Source of the DNA: Rhodoferax_B ferrireducens_A | GTDB taxonomy: Bacteria > Pseudomonadota > Gammaproteobacteria > Burkholderiales > Burkholderiaceae_C | NCBI RefSeq assembly: GCF_031458075.1 | Contig: NZ_JAVDXT010000001.1 | Span: 1,240,001 to 1,304,000 of the forward strand | Direction of reading: 5' to 3' | DNA: 64,000 nucleotides | In this document: positions 8,861 to 17,260 of the stretch, in pieces | Position numbering within the stretch: the stretch's first letter is position 1 | Layout: each line of letters starts with the position of its first letter | Translations under genes and position numbers: made by a program | The notes under the pieces: generated by a model | The model's input: the letters and a program-made list of their open reading frames with translations, nothing else | The model's database searches: none | What the model was told of the DNA's origin: nothing

Positions 8861-9580
8861 ATGCATGCAGATGATTACGCATCCGATACCGTCAGCCGCT
8901 TGCGCGCCGACCTGGCCCTGGCCCTGCGCGCGGCCGCCCACCATGGCCTGGGCGAGGGCGTGTGCAACCATTTCAGCCAAGAGCTGCCCGACCACTCGGG
9001 TCGCTTCTTGCTGAACCCGCGCGGCCTGCTGTGGAGCGAGATCCAGGCCGACGACATCGTGATGATCGACACCCAGGGCAACAAGCTGGCGGGTCGGCAC
9101 GAGGTCGAGTCCACCGCCATGCACATCCATGCCGCGGTGCACCGCATCTGCGCCAAGGCCTGCGTGCTGCACACCCACATGCCGTATGCCACGGCGCTGA
9201 CCCTGACCAGCGACCGGGTGCTGGACACCCGCTTGTCGCAGAACGCCATGCGCTACCACGGCCGGGTGGCGGTGGACGCGCAGTACAACGGACTGGCGCT
9301 GGACCACCATGAGGGCGAGCGCATCGCCCAGGCCATGGGCACGGCGGAGATCGCGTTCCTGGGCAACCACGGCATCCTGGTTTGCGGCGACCGCATGGAC
9401 TACGCCTACGACGACCTCTACTACCTGGAGCGCGCCTGCATGGCCCAGGTGCTGGCCCAGTCCACCGGCCGGCCGCTGGCCCCCACAGATGCGGCGCTGG
9501 CCGAGCGCGTGGCCCAGCAGATGGCCAGCGAGCGCCTGCAGTCCGAGCTGTTCTTCGAAGCCCTGCGGCGGAACATCTGA
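8861..9580 (+). CDS. Class II aldolase/adducin-family protein
   Basis: A 239-residue protein from the ATG at 8861 (a TTG at 8837 would add eight residues; spacing to a GAAAG at 8846 favours the ATG). It shows the class II aldolase fold: CNHFSQ near the start, zinc ligands in the HTHMPYATAL motif and a third histidine in FLGNHGILVCG. Family members cleave or epimerise phosphorylated or free sugar-like substrates with a divalent metal. Co-orientation with the PhyH-like oxygenase and control by the divergent LacI regulator suggest one short catabolic route. The product cannot be predicted; several members annotated as aldolases are decarboxylases or have other roles. Confidence 0.82.
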   Translation: MHADDYASDTVSRLRADLALALRAAAHHGLGEGVCNHFSQELPDHSGRFLLNPRGLLWSEIQADDIVMIDTQGNKLAGRHEVESTAMHIHAAVHRICAKACVLHTHMPYATALTLTSDRVLDTRLSQNAMRYHGRVAVDAQYNGLALDHHEGERIAQAMGTAEIAFLGNHGILVCGDRMDYAYDDLYYLERACMAQVLAQSTGRPLAPTDAALAERVAQQMASERLQSELFFEALRRNI

Positions 9581-9587
9581 TTCTGGG

Positions 9588-9649
9588 TTGCTATATATTA
9601 AATAGCTGCTGGCGCTTATAAATAAAGCGCTGCAGCCAAAAATAGGTTT
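9588..9649 (+). repeat. Interspersed two-hairpin repeat, copy 3
   Basis: It begins eight bases after the class II aldolase stop: GCTAT...ATAGC, then CTGGCGCTT facing AAGCGCTGCAG, then an A/T-rich tail. It lies between convergent genes (aldolase and chemoreceptor) and so may end both transcripts. Confidence 0.85.
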
Positions 9650-9689
9650 GTATCCAGGGCCCTCGGCTAGGCTGTGACGCCGGACTGGA

Positions 9690-11426
9690 TCAGAAGGATT
9701 CCCAATCGCCCTGGCTGGTTTTGTCCTGTGTCAGCTTGGGCGGTTCAGCGGCTTTGGTGGGGGCCGGGCGGCGGGGTGTAGGCGCCAGCCGAGGTGGGGT
9801 GGCCGCGTGGGGTACGGGCCGCGCGGCGGCGGGTTGGGGCGCAGGCATTTTCTTGGGCGTTGCGGCCACAGGCGTGATTCCGTAGGCCAGCTTGAACACG
9901 GCAACCGTGTCCACCAGTTGCTCGGCCTGCACCTTCAGGCTGTCGGCGGCGGCGGCCGATTCCTCCACCAGCGCCGCGTTCTGTTGCGTGGCCTGGTCCA
10001 TCTGCGTGACGGCTTCGCCCACCTGGCTCACGCCCGTGGACTGTTCGGAACTGGCAGCGCTGATCTCGCCCATGATGTCGGTCACGCGGCGGATGGAGTT
10101 GACCACTTCCTGCATGGTGACACCCGCCTGGTCGACCAGGACTGTGCCCTGATCTACCCGGTCCACACTGGCGGAGATCAGGTTCTTGATCTCCTTGGCG
10201 GCTTCGGCGCTGCGCTGCGCCAGGCTGCGCACTTCGCTGGCCACCACGGCAAAGCCCCGGCCTTGTTCGCCGGCCCGGGCGGCTTCCACCGCCGCGTTCA
10301 AGGCCAGGATATTGGTCTGGAAGGCGATACCGTCGATCACGCTGATGATATCGGCGATTTTCTTGCTGCTGTCGTTGATGCCCTTCATGGTTTCGACCAC
10401 CTGGCCGACCACATCGCCACCGCGTATGGCCACGGTGGACGCGCTCTGCGCCAGCTGGTTGGCCTGGCGGGCGTTGTCGGCGTTTTGCTTGACAGTGCTG
10501 GACAACTCTTCCATCGACGCTGCAGTTTCTTCCAGAGCGCTGGCCTGCTGCTCGGTACGGGCCGACAAGTCGTTATTGCCTTGCGAAATCTGTGCGCTGG
10601 CCGTGGCGACGCCTTCTGCGTTCTGGCGCACATTGCCCACGACTTGGGCCAGGCTGGTCTGCATGGCCTTGAGGGCCAGCAGCAGCTGGGCGGTTTCGTT
10701 CTTGCCTTCGGCGTTGAACTGCAGGCTCAGGTCGCCCGCGGCGACGGCGCGCGACACGTCGACCGCCAGATTCAAGGGCCGGGTGATTGAGCGCACCAGC
10801 AGCCAGCCAAGCGCGCACAGGAGCGCGATGGCGGCAAGGCCCAGGCCTATCAGCAGCGCCAGCGCGGAGTTGTAAGCCGCATGCGCATTGGTTTGCGCCA
10901 CCTGCCCATTGCTGATCATCACCTGTACAAATTCGTCTGCAGCGTTGGTGGCTGTGGCTTGCAGCGGGGCTACCGTGCTCAGCAGCAACTGGGTTGCTTC
11001 TGCGTTGTTGTTGGCGGTGGCGAGCTTGACTGCCTGGTCCACAGGGTCCTTCATCGCGGCTATTGCAACCTGCATTTTGGTGAGGGCGGTTTTGCCCTGT
11101 GGGCTGGTGATGGTGTCTTGCAGTGTGCTGTTTAGTTTGGTGTAGTTGGCCCGCGTCTCGGCTAGCTGATCGGCCAGTTTTTTAATCTCGGCCGCATCTT
11201 CTAGCAACACCATATTGCGTACCAGAATCGCCCGCACGCGGATGTTGTCTTTGATCTCCTTGCCCGCAATGATCTTGGGCATGCGGTCGTTGGTTGCCGT
11301 GTCCAGCATGTTCTTGATCGCGCCCATATTCGATGCCCCGACCCAGACCATGCCGGCCATGAGTGACGCAGACAGGGCAATACCCAGGCCCAGACGGGTG
11401 CCAATTTTTAAGTCGTTGAAACGCAT
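9690..11426 (-). CDS. Methyl-accepting chemotaxis protein with C-terminal CheR/CheB tether-like pentapeptide
   Basis: A 578-residue chemoreceptor. Residues about 12-32 form TM1, about 35-180 a helical periplasmic ligand-binding (4HB-like) domain, about 183-205 TM2, then HAMP and the cytoplasmic hairpin with the conserved tip (IDGIAFQTNILALNAAVEAA). A Pro/Ala-rich linker ends in GDWESF, close to the NWETF pentapeptide that docks CheR and CheB on Tsr/Tar-type receptors. I start it at MRFNDLKIG (11426), preceded by an AAGAAAGAG ribosome-binding site; an upstream in-frame start at 11468 lacks one. The ligand is unknown. No other chemotaxis gene lies in the window. Confidence 0.93.
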   Translation of the reverse strand: MRFNDLKIGTRLGLGIALSASLMAGMVWVGASNMGAIKNMLDTATNDRMPKIIAGKEIKDNIRVRAILVRNMVLLEDAAEIKKLADQLAETRANYTKLNSTLQDTITSPQGKTALTKMQVAIAAMKDPVDQAVKLATANNNAEATQLLLSTVAPLQATATNAADEFVQVMISNGQVAQTNAHAAYNSALALLIGLGLAAIALLCALGWLLVRSITRPLNLAVDVSRAVAAGDLSLQFNAEGKNETAQLLLALKAMQTSLAQVVGNVRQNAEGVATASAQISQGNNDLSARTEQQASALEETAASMEELSSTVKQNADNARQANQLAQSASTVAIRGGDVVGQVVETMKGINDSSKKIADIISVIDGIAFQTNILALNAAVEAARAGEQGRGFAVVASEVRSLAQRSAEAAKEIKNLISASVDRVDQGTVLVDQAGVTMQEVVNSIRRVTDIMGEISAASSEQSTGVSQVGEAVTQMDQATQQNAALVEESAAAADSLKVQAEQLVDTVAVFKLAYGITPVAATPKKMPAPQPAAARPVPHAATPPRLAPTPRRPAPTKAAEPPKLTQDKTSQGDWESF

Positions 11427-11711
11427 AGCTCTTTCTTGGGAAGTGAGTAGATAAGGTTTTCTCTGCATTTATTTTGCCGTAACTTCTTGTTACTTCAGGT
11501 CTGGAGCGGTCTGTATTTTCTAGGTGCTGGTTTGCCCATGCGCTACTTTTTACATAGCGAATCCTGGCAGGCAAAGGGCATCAAGCCGGTAGCAGATCGA
11601 CACCGTTGATGCGCGGGTGGCCCGCATGCGGCGGTTTTTTTGTCCGCTTGGGCTGGCGCGGTGATCGACACATAATGCACTAGCAACCTTGCCACTGAAA
11701 CAAACCACTGC
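11427..11711. other. Intergenic region with an orphan hairpin and T-run
   Basis: This 285-bp gap separates the divergent chemoreceptor and the sensory GGDEF-EAL gene. It contains a GTAAC/GTTAC dyad (11479-11493) upstream of the chemoreceptor and, at 11611-11641, GCGGG-TGG-CCCGC followed within 11 bases by eight T residues on the plus strand. The latter resembles an intrinsic terminator, although no plus-strand gene ends here. I see no convincing coding region. Confidence 0.5.
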
Positions 11712-14258
11712 GTGCTGCATAAACCTCTGCTCCACCGGGTACTGATCCAGTCCCTCATACTGATTTCGGCGGGTTGCCTGGCGTCTGCTGCGCTGGCTGC
11801 GCCGCGGGAAGTGCGGGTGGGGGTCTACCAGAACGAGCCGAAGATCTTCCTGGATGCCAAGCAGCAACCCTCGGGCATTCTGGGGGAGCTGCTGCAGGCC
11901 ATGGCCCAGAAGGAAGACTGGACCCTGGTCTCCGTGCCCTGCGAATGGCAGGCCTGTCTGGACGCCTTGCAGGCCGGCAGCATCGACCTGATGCCCGACG
12001 TGGCGTATTCCGAGCAGCGCGCCAAGCTGATGGACTTCCACACCACGCCGTCTCTGCTCAGCTGGTCGCAGCTGTACAAGCACAGCGGCGTCAACATCAA
12101 CACCGCGCTGGACCTGAACGGCAAGCGGGTGGCGGTGCTGGAGGGCTCGGTGCAGCAGGACTATCTGAAGAACCTGGTGCAGGGCTTTGGCCTGAAGACC
12201 GAGCTGGTGCCGGTGCAATCCTTCAAGGAGGCGTTCGAGCAAACCGCGGACCATACCGTCGATGCGGCCGCGGTGAACCGCTTCTTTGGCGACCTGCAGT
12301 CGGGCCGCTACCAGCTGGAGCCTACGCCCATCCTGTTCCAGCCGGCCAAGGTGTTCTACGCCACGGCCCAGGGCCGAAATGCCGATCTGCTGGCGGCCAT
12401 AGAGAACCATCTTGCGCCCTGGCAGGCGCAGTCCGATTCGCCTTACTTCAACGTGATGAACCGCTGGATGGCACCGGCCAGCAAGTCGGTCATTCCGGAT
12501 ACGGTTTGGTGGTCGCTGGGCATTCTGGGTGCGATGCTGTCGGTTGCCGTGGGGGTGGGCTTCTTGCTGCGGCGCCAGGTGGCCGACACCGCCTGGCATC
12601 TGCGCAGCAGCGAAGACCGCTTGTCCACCATCCTGAACAGCGTGGACGCCTACATCTACATCAAGGACCCGCAGCTGCGCTACCAGTACGTGAACCGCAA
12701 GGTCGCCGACCTGTTCCACACCACGCCGGCCGACGCCATCGGCAAGACCGACAGCGACTTCTTCGATGCCACCACCGTGGCCAAGCTGCGGGTCAACGAT
12801 TTGCGCGTGGTGGAGCAGGGCGAGCGGATCGACGAGGAAGAGGTGAACCGCAGCGCCGACGGCAAGGTCACCAATACCTATCTGTCCATCAAGCTGCCCT
12901 TGCGGCGGCCTGACGGCTCGGTGTATGCGCTGTGCGGCATCTCCACCGACGTGACCAAGCACAAGCAGGCCGAGGCGGTGATCCACCAGCTGGCCTTCTA
13001 CGACCCGTTGACCCAGCTGCCAAACCGCCGGCTGCTGAGCGAGCGCCTGGGCCAGGCGATTGCCGTGCATGCGCGCGACCGCGAATGGGGCGCCTTGCTG
13101 TTCATCGACGTGGACAACTTCAAGGACCTGAACGATTCGCGCGGCCACCTGGTCGGTGACCAGCTGCTGTGCCAGATCGCCACCCGGCTCGAGGGCTGTA
13201 CCCGCATCGAAGACACGCTGGCGCGCCAGGGCGGCGACGAGTTCGTGGTGATGCTGCAGGCCATGAGCGCCAACCTGCCCGAGGCCGTGCAGCAGACCCG
13301 TCTAGTGGCGCAGAAAATCCTGCACGCCTTGGCCCAGCCCTATACCCTGGACGGCCACCTCTACCAGACCACGGTGAGCATAGGCATCGCCTTGTTCTCC
13401 GGCCCGGAAACCGAGCAGGACGAGCTGTTCCGCCAGGCCGATCTGGCGATGTACCGGGCCAAGGCCGATGGCCGCAACACGGTGTGCTTCTTCAACCCCG
13501 AGATGCAGGCCCAGGTGCGGGCCCGCACCGTGCTGGAGTCCGACATGCGCCAGGCCCTGGCGGCCGAGCAGTTCCTGTTGTACTACCAGCCGCAGATCGA
13601 CAGCGCCGGCCAGCAGACCGGTGTGGAGGCCTTGGTGCGCTGGCAGCATCCGCAGCGCGGCCTGGTGCCGCCGGCGGAATTCATACCGCTGGCCGAAATG
13701 TCGGGCCTGATCCTGCCGCTGGGCCGCTGGATTCTGCTCACCGCCTGCCGCCAGCTGGTGCGCTGGTCGGCCGACGCGGGCACCGCGCACTGGCGTGCGG
13801 CGGTCAACATCAGTGCGCGCCAGTTCCGCCAGGCCGACTTTGTGCAGCAGGTGCAGTCCGCGCTGCAGGAAACCGGCGCCAACCCGCAACTGCTGGAGCT
13901 GGAGCTGACCGAGAGCCAGCTGGTCGAAGACATAGACAGCGTGGTCGAGAAGATGGCGGCGCTCAAGGCCCTGGGTGTGCGCTTCTCGCTGGACGACTTT
14001 GGCACTGGCTATTCGTCGCTGAGCATCCTCAAGCGCCTGCCGCTGGACAAGCTGAAGATCGACCAGTCGTTTGTGCGCGACCTGCTGACCGATCCGCAGG
14101 ATGCCAGCATCGTCCGCGCCATCGTCACCCTGGGCACCAGCCTGGAGTTGCAGGTGATTGCCGAAGGCGTGGAAACCACCGAGCAGCGTGATGCCTTGCT
14201 GGCCCTGGGCTGCCAGCATTTCCAGGGCTATCTGTTTGGCCGGCCCGCGCCGCCTTGA
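11712..14258 (+). CDS. Membrane sensor: SBP_bac_3 - TM - PAS - GGDEF - EAL
   Basis: An 848-residue protein from a GTG start. Residues 1-29 are a signal peptide; about 32-255 form an amino-acid-binding-protein-like (SBP_bac_3) domain in the periplasm (VRVGVYQNEPKIFLDA, DLMPDVAYSEQRAKLMDF). One transmembrane helix follows (about 265-287), then a PAS domain (about 300-415), a GGDEF domain with RQGGDEFVVM and an RIED inhibitory site five residues before it, and an EAL domain with EALVRW, NISARQF, LTES, DDFGTGYSS and AEGVET. It should couple a periplasmic solute to cyclic di-GMP levels. Both catalytic centres look intact, so the net direction is open. A repeat of the domain pair at 693 makes two c-di-GMP proteins in 14 kb. 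Confidence 0.92.
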   Translation: MLHKPLLHRVLIQSLILISAGCLASAALAAPREVRVGVYQNEPKIFLDAKQQPSGILGELLQAMAQKEDWTLVSVPCEWQACLDALQAGSIDLMPDVAYSEQRAKLMDFHTTPSLLSWSQLYKHSGVNINTALDLNGKRVAVLEGSVQQDYLKNLVQGFGLKTELVPVQSFKEAFEQTADHTVDAAAVNRFFGDLQSGRYQLEPTPILFQPAKVFYATAQGRNADLLAAIENHLAPWQAQSDSPYFNVMNRWMAPASKSVIPDTVWWSLGILGAMLSVAVGVGFLLRRQVADTAWHLRSSEDRLSTILNSVDAYIYIKDPQLRYQYVNRKVADLFHTTPADAIGKTDSDFFDATTVAKLRVNDLRVVEQGERIDEEEVNRSADGKVTNTYLSIKLPLRRPDGSVYALCGISTDVTKHKQAEAVIHQLAFYDPLTQLPNRRLLSERLGQAIAVHARDREWGALLFIDVDNFKDLNDSRGHLVGDQLLCQIATRLEGCTRIEDTLARQGGDEFVVMLQAMSANLPEAVQQTRLVAQKILHALAQPYTLDGHLYQTTVSIGIALFSGPETEQDELFRQADLAMYRAKADGRNTVCFFNPEMQAQVRARTVLESDMRQALAAEQFLLYYQPQIDSAGQQTGVEALVRWQHPQRGLVPPAEFIPLAEMSGLILPLGRWILLTACRQLVRWSADAGTAHWRAAVNISARQFRQADFVQQVQSALQETGANPQLLELELTESQLVEDIDSVVEKMAALKALGVRFSLDDFGTGYSSLSILKRLPLDKLKIDQSFVRDLLTDPQDASIVRAIVTLGTSLELQVIAEGVETTEQRDALLALGCQHFQGYLFGRPAPP

Positions 14259-14264
14259 CCTTGT

Positions 14265-15188
14265 TCAGGCGCTGCGGCCCTCGGCGTGCGGCGCCAGGAT
14301 GCCGTGCAGCACGGCATTCGCCGGCGTGGGCACGCCCAGCTCCGCGCCGCGGCGCACCACGTCGCCACTCAGCCAGGGCACTTCGAGCCGGTTGCCGCGC
14401 TCCAGGTCGTGCGCCATCGACGAGGTCATGCCCTCGGGCAGCTGGTCGCAAAAGCGCAGCCGGTCGGCGGCAAAGTCGGCGGCCAGCGGCACGCCCTGGG
14501 CCCGGCCCACGGCCACGGCTTCTTCCATCACCTGCTGCAGCACACGCCGGGCATCGGGGTGGGCACGCACCCGGCCAATCGGCAGGCGGGTGGCTGCGGT
14601 GGTGGCCGACAGACCGACCAGGAACACGAATTTCTCCCACACCGCTTTGCGGATGTCGGGGCTGATCTCGGCGTCTATGCCCGCCGCCTGGCAGGCCTGC
14701 AGCAGGCGCTCCAGCCGTTCCGAGCGCTGACCGCCGTATTCGCCAAACACCAGCTTCTGCAGATTCCCGGTGTGGGCGATCAGGCCCGGCGCGGCAATCG
14801 TGGCCGCGATGTAGCAGACCCCGCCGGCCACCGCCGGTGCGCCCAGCGCGGCCTGCAGGATGTCGTCCTTGACCACGCTGTTCTGGAACGAGATGACGGC
14901 GGTCTGCGGGCCGATCAGCGGGCGTATCGCTTCGGCAGCGGCCGCCGTGTCCCACAGCTTGACGCCGAACAGCACCACATCCACCGGGCCGATGCCCTGC
15001 GGCGTTTCGCTGACCTGTACGTTCTGCAGGTGCAGATCGCCGCGGGCGCTGCTGACCCGCAGGCCTTGCGTGCGGATGGCGGCACCATGCGCACCCCGGG
15101 CGATGAAGTGCACATCGCAGCCGCTGTGCGCCAGCCGCGCCCCGAAATACCCGCCCACACCGCCCGCACCCATGATGGCTATTTTCAT
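14265..15188 (-). CDS. Ketopantoate reductase-like (PanE/ApbA family) NADP-dependent dehydrogenase
   Basis: A 307-residue protein with an N-terminal dinucleotide-binding motif GAGGVGGYFG at residues 7-16, a central FQNSVVKDD segment carrying the conserved substrate-side Asn, and a helical C-terminal domain beginning with KAVWEKFVFLVGL, whose lysine corresponds to the catalytic one. The classical member reduces 2-dehydropantoate to pantoate for coenzyme A synthesis, but Burkholderiales carry many paralogues acting on other 2-oxo acids. No pantothenate gene is adjacent, so I give no gene symbol. It converges on the sensory GGDEF-EAL gene with six bases between the stops. Confidence 0.82.
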   Translation of the reverse strand: MKIAIMGAGGVGGYFGARLAHSGCDVHFIARGAHGAAIRTQGLRVSSARGDLHLQNVQVSETPQGIGPVDVVLFGVKLWDTAAAAEAIRPLIGPQTAVISFQNSVVKDDILQAALGAPAVAGGVCYIAATIAAPGLIAHTGNLQKLVFGEYGGQRSERLERLLQACQAAGIDAEISPDIRKAVWEKFVFLVGLSATTAATRLPIGRVRAHPDARRVLQQVMEEAVAVGRAQGVPLAADFAADRLRFCDQLPEGMTSSMAHDLERGNRLEVPWLSGDVVRRGAELGVPTPANAVLHGILAPHAEGRSA

Positions 15189-15283
15189 ACCGCTCCTGTG
15201 TTGAATTCGGGCCAGGTACCTGGCCGTCGGTGCGATGGTGCCACGAAGCGAGAGGGCGTGCTGGATGCCCTTGGGTACACCTT

Positions 15284-15345
15284 TTGCTATTAATTAGATA
15301 GCTGTTGGTGCTGGTGAAATATGCGCTACAGCCCTATTTTCTTTA
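15284..15345 (+). repeat. Interspersed two-hairpin repeat, copy 4
   Basis: Located in the 247-bp gap between the divergent PanE-like and DUF3297 genes. It has the TTGCTAT...ATAGCTG start and a weaker second stem (GGTGCT...GCGCTACAG), i.e. it is more decayed than copies 1 and 2. This is one of the few copies not next to a stop codon. Confidence 0.75.
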
Positions 15346-15435
15346 AATTTTGCGGCAGCGCCGGCGATCCGGCCGGGGCAGCCGCCAAATCCGGGAAAAT
15401 TGGCACCTGATCCGTATCCACTCCATAAGCCAGCC

Positions 15436-15696
15436 ATGACCGACACCACACCCGAAACCACCCCCGTTATCGCCTTGCCCGACCGCCTGTCCATCGACCC
15501 GCGCAGCCCGCACTTCAACGCCGCCGTGTTCGAGCGCGACGTGGGCATCCGCCTGAACGACAAGGAGCGCCTGGATGTGGAGGAATACTGCATCAGCGAA
15601 GGCTGGATCAAGGTGCCGGCCGGCAAGACCCTGGACCGCAAAGGCCACCCGCTGCTGCTCAAGCTCAAGGGCAAGGTAGAAGCCTTCTACCGTTGA
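15436..15696 (+). CDS. DUF3297 family protein
   Basis: An 86-residue acidic/basic mixed protein without signal or membrane segment. The core PDRLSIDPRSPHFNAAVFER, then GIRLNDKERLDVEEYC and EGWIKVPAGKTLDRKG match the DUF3297 family, which is widespread in Proteobacteria and has no established function (family recognised from memory). I start it at the ATG at 15436; an in-frame ATG 36 bases upstream adds residues not found in the family. It stands alone between the divergent PanE-like gene and the ECF sigma factor gene. Confidence 0.8.
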   Translation: MTDTTPETTPVIALPDRLSIDPRSPHFNAAVFERDVGIRLNDKERLDVEEYCISEGWIKVPAGKTLDRKGHPLLLKLKGKVEAFYR

Positions 15697-15723
15697 TGCG
15701 GGCATAGGGCCCGTCGCCAGGTC

Positions 15724-15750
15724 TGTCACAAAACCGGGGGCTGCAACGTC
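15724..15750 (+). promoter_or_regulatory. ECF41-type promoter of the sigma factor gene
   Basis: TGTCACA (15724-15730), a 16-base spacer, then CGTC (15747-15750), eight bases before the start codon. This is the motif known for ECF41 sigma factors, and an identical arrangement precedes the downstream gene at 16650. It indicates autoregulation. Confidence 0.85.
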
Positions 15751-15758
15751 TAACAGCC

Positions 15759-16634
15759 ATGGACGCAACGACCCGCACTTTTGACACCCTCCGCCCGCGC
15801 CTGCAGGGCATCGCCTACCGCATGCTCGGCTCCACGGCCGAGGCCGAAGAGGTGGTGCAGGATGCCTGGCTGCGCTGGCACGAGGCCGCCCATGCCGCGC
15901 TGGACAACGCCGAGGCCTGGCTGGTCACCGTCACCACCCGGCTGGCCATCGACCGGCTGCGCAGCGCCAAGCTGCAGCGTGCCCACTACGTCGGCACCTG
16001 GCTGCCCGAGCCGCAGCTCACCCCGGCCCCGGCGACGCCCGAGCAACTGCTGGAGCGCGCGGGCGATGTGTCGCTGGCCTTTCTCAGCCTGCTGGAGCGC
16101 CTGGCGCCCGAGGCCCGCGCGGCCTTTTTGATGCGCGAAGTGTTCGACGCCGATTACGCCGAGGTGGCCGACACCCTGGGCAAGACCGAGGCCGCCTGCC
16201 GCCAGCTGGTGCACCGCGCCAAGGCGCAGCTGCGTGAGGAGCGGCCGCGTTTCGTGGTGCCGCGCGAAACCCACCACCGCCTGTTGAGCCGCTTTGCCGA
16301 CGCCTCCGTGCGCGGCGATTTCGCCCTGCTGAAATCCTTGCTGGCCGAGGATGCCGAGCTGATTGGCGACGGCGGCGGCAAGGTCCCCAGCTTTGGCAAG
16401 CCGCTCTGCGGCGGGCCACGTATCGCCCAGCTGTACTTGGCGACCCAGCTGCGCTGCGGCAGCGGCCTGCGGGTCGAACTGGCCTGCATCAATGGCGAAT
16501 GGGGTTTGCTGCGTTTTATCGACGGCGTGCTGGAGTCGGTGCAGGCCTTCGAGACCGACGGCGAGCGCATCCTGCGTATCCACGCCCAGCGCAACCCCGA
16601 CAAACTGGCCCGGCTGGCCGCACATTTTTCCTAG
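15759..16634 (+). CDS. ECF41-family RNA polymerase sigma factor with C-terminal SnoaL-like domain
   Basis: A 291-residue sigma factor. Sigma region 2 is at about 10-72 (RMLGSTAEAEEVVQDAWLRW), region 4 at about 108-160 (DYAEVADTLGKTEAACRQLV), and a SnoaL-like extension follows. It carries the ECF41 signatures: W81LPEP in the linker, D204GGGK in the extension and N279PDKL at the end. In ECF41 proteins this extension acts as a built-in regulator instead of a separate anti-sigma factor. None is encoded here. The gene has an ECF41 promoter just upstream, and the next gene, a carboxymuconolactone decarboxylase-like protein, has the same promoter, the classical ECF41 target arrangement. Confidence 0.93.
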   Translation: MDATTRTFDTLRPRLQGIAYRMLGSTAEAEEVVQDAWLRWHEAAHAALDNAEAWLVTVTTRLAIDRLRSAKLQRAHYVGTWLPEPQLTPAPATPEQLLERAGDVSLAFLSLLERLAPEARAAFLMREVFDADYAEVADTLGKTEAACRQLVHRAKAQLREERPRFVVPRETHHRLLSRFADASVRGDFALLKSLLAEDAELIGDGGGKVPSFGKPLCGGPRIAQLYLATQLRCGSGLRVELACINGEWGLLRFIDGVLESVQAFETDGERILRIHAQRNPDKLARLAAHFS

Positions 16635-16649
16635 CTTTTATTTGTCGCG

Positions 16650-16676
16650 TGTCACAGGCTGGGCTTGGCCAACGTC
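16650..16676 (+). promoter_or_regulatory. ECF41-type promoter of the CMD-like gene
   Basis: TGTCACA (16650-16656), a 16-base spacer and CGTC (16673-16676), with the gene starting at 16728. Both boxes and spacing are identical to the promoter at 15724, so the sigma factor probably drives this gene. Confidence 0.87.
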
Positions 16677-16727
16677 TTATGGGTATGGATCTCAATTCCG
16701 AGCCATACCAACCCCATAGGACACACC

Positions 16728-17186
16728 ATGACCGAAGCCCGCCTCCCCTGGACCCAGATCGCCTCCAAAACCTATAACGCCATGGCCGCCGTGGCCGCCA
16801 CCACAGCCAGCTCCAGCCTGGGCCTGCCCTTGATCGACCTGGTGCAGACGCGCGTCTCGCAGATCAATGGCTGCGCCTTCTGCCTGGACATGCATGTGCG
16901 CGACCTGCGCAAGCAGGGCGAAACCTGGCTGCGCATCAACAGCCTGCCGACCTGGCGCGAAACCAGCTTCTACACCCCGCGCGAACGCGCCGCCCTGGCT
17001 TGGGCCGAAGCCCTGACCCGGCTGGCTGACGCGCATGGCGACCATGACAGCGTCTTCGCCGCCTTGCAGCCCGAGTTCAGCGCGCAGGAAATCGTCGAAC
17101 TCACTTGGTGCATCGCCCAGATCAATACCTGGAACCGCATGGCGGTCGGCATGCGCCAGCCGGTGGCCAACAAGCCGCTGGAATAA
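16728..17186 (+). CDS. Carboxymuconolactone decarboxylase/AhpD-like protein, ECF41 target
   Basis: A 152-residue all-helical protein of the CMD family. The AhpD-like redox motif is C49-x-x-C52 with H56 (GCAFCLDMHV), so peroxidase or disulfide-reductase chemistry is more likely than true carboxymuconolactone decarboxylation, for which no pathway genes are present. I start it at 16728, after the ECF41 promoter; a longer frame from 16665 would run through the promoter. Pairing of ECF41 sigma factors with CMD genes is well established, while the physiological oxidant is not known. Confidence 0.9.
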   Translation: MTEARLPWTQIASKTYNAMAAVAATTASSSLGLPLIDLVQTRVSQINGCAFCLDMHVRDLRKQGETWLRINSLPTWRETSFYTPRERAALAWAEALTRLADAHGDHDSVFAALQPEFSAQEIVELTWCIAQINTWNRMAVGMRQPVANKPLE

Positions 17187-17197
17187 GCGCTCTGTGT

Positions 17198-17260
17198 TTG
17201 CTATGGATTACATAGCTGCTAGCGCAGGTGCTGCCTGCGCCAGAGCCCTGAATTGCTTTA
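17198..17260 (+). repeat. Interspersed two-hairpin repeat, copy 5
   Basis: It begins 12 bases after the CMD stop and runs up to the stop codon of the convergent aldolase. First stem GCTATG...CATAGC, second stem AGCGCAG...CTGCGCCAG. The position suits a bidirectional transcript end. Confidence 0.85.
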
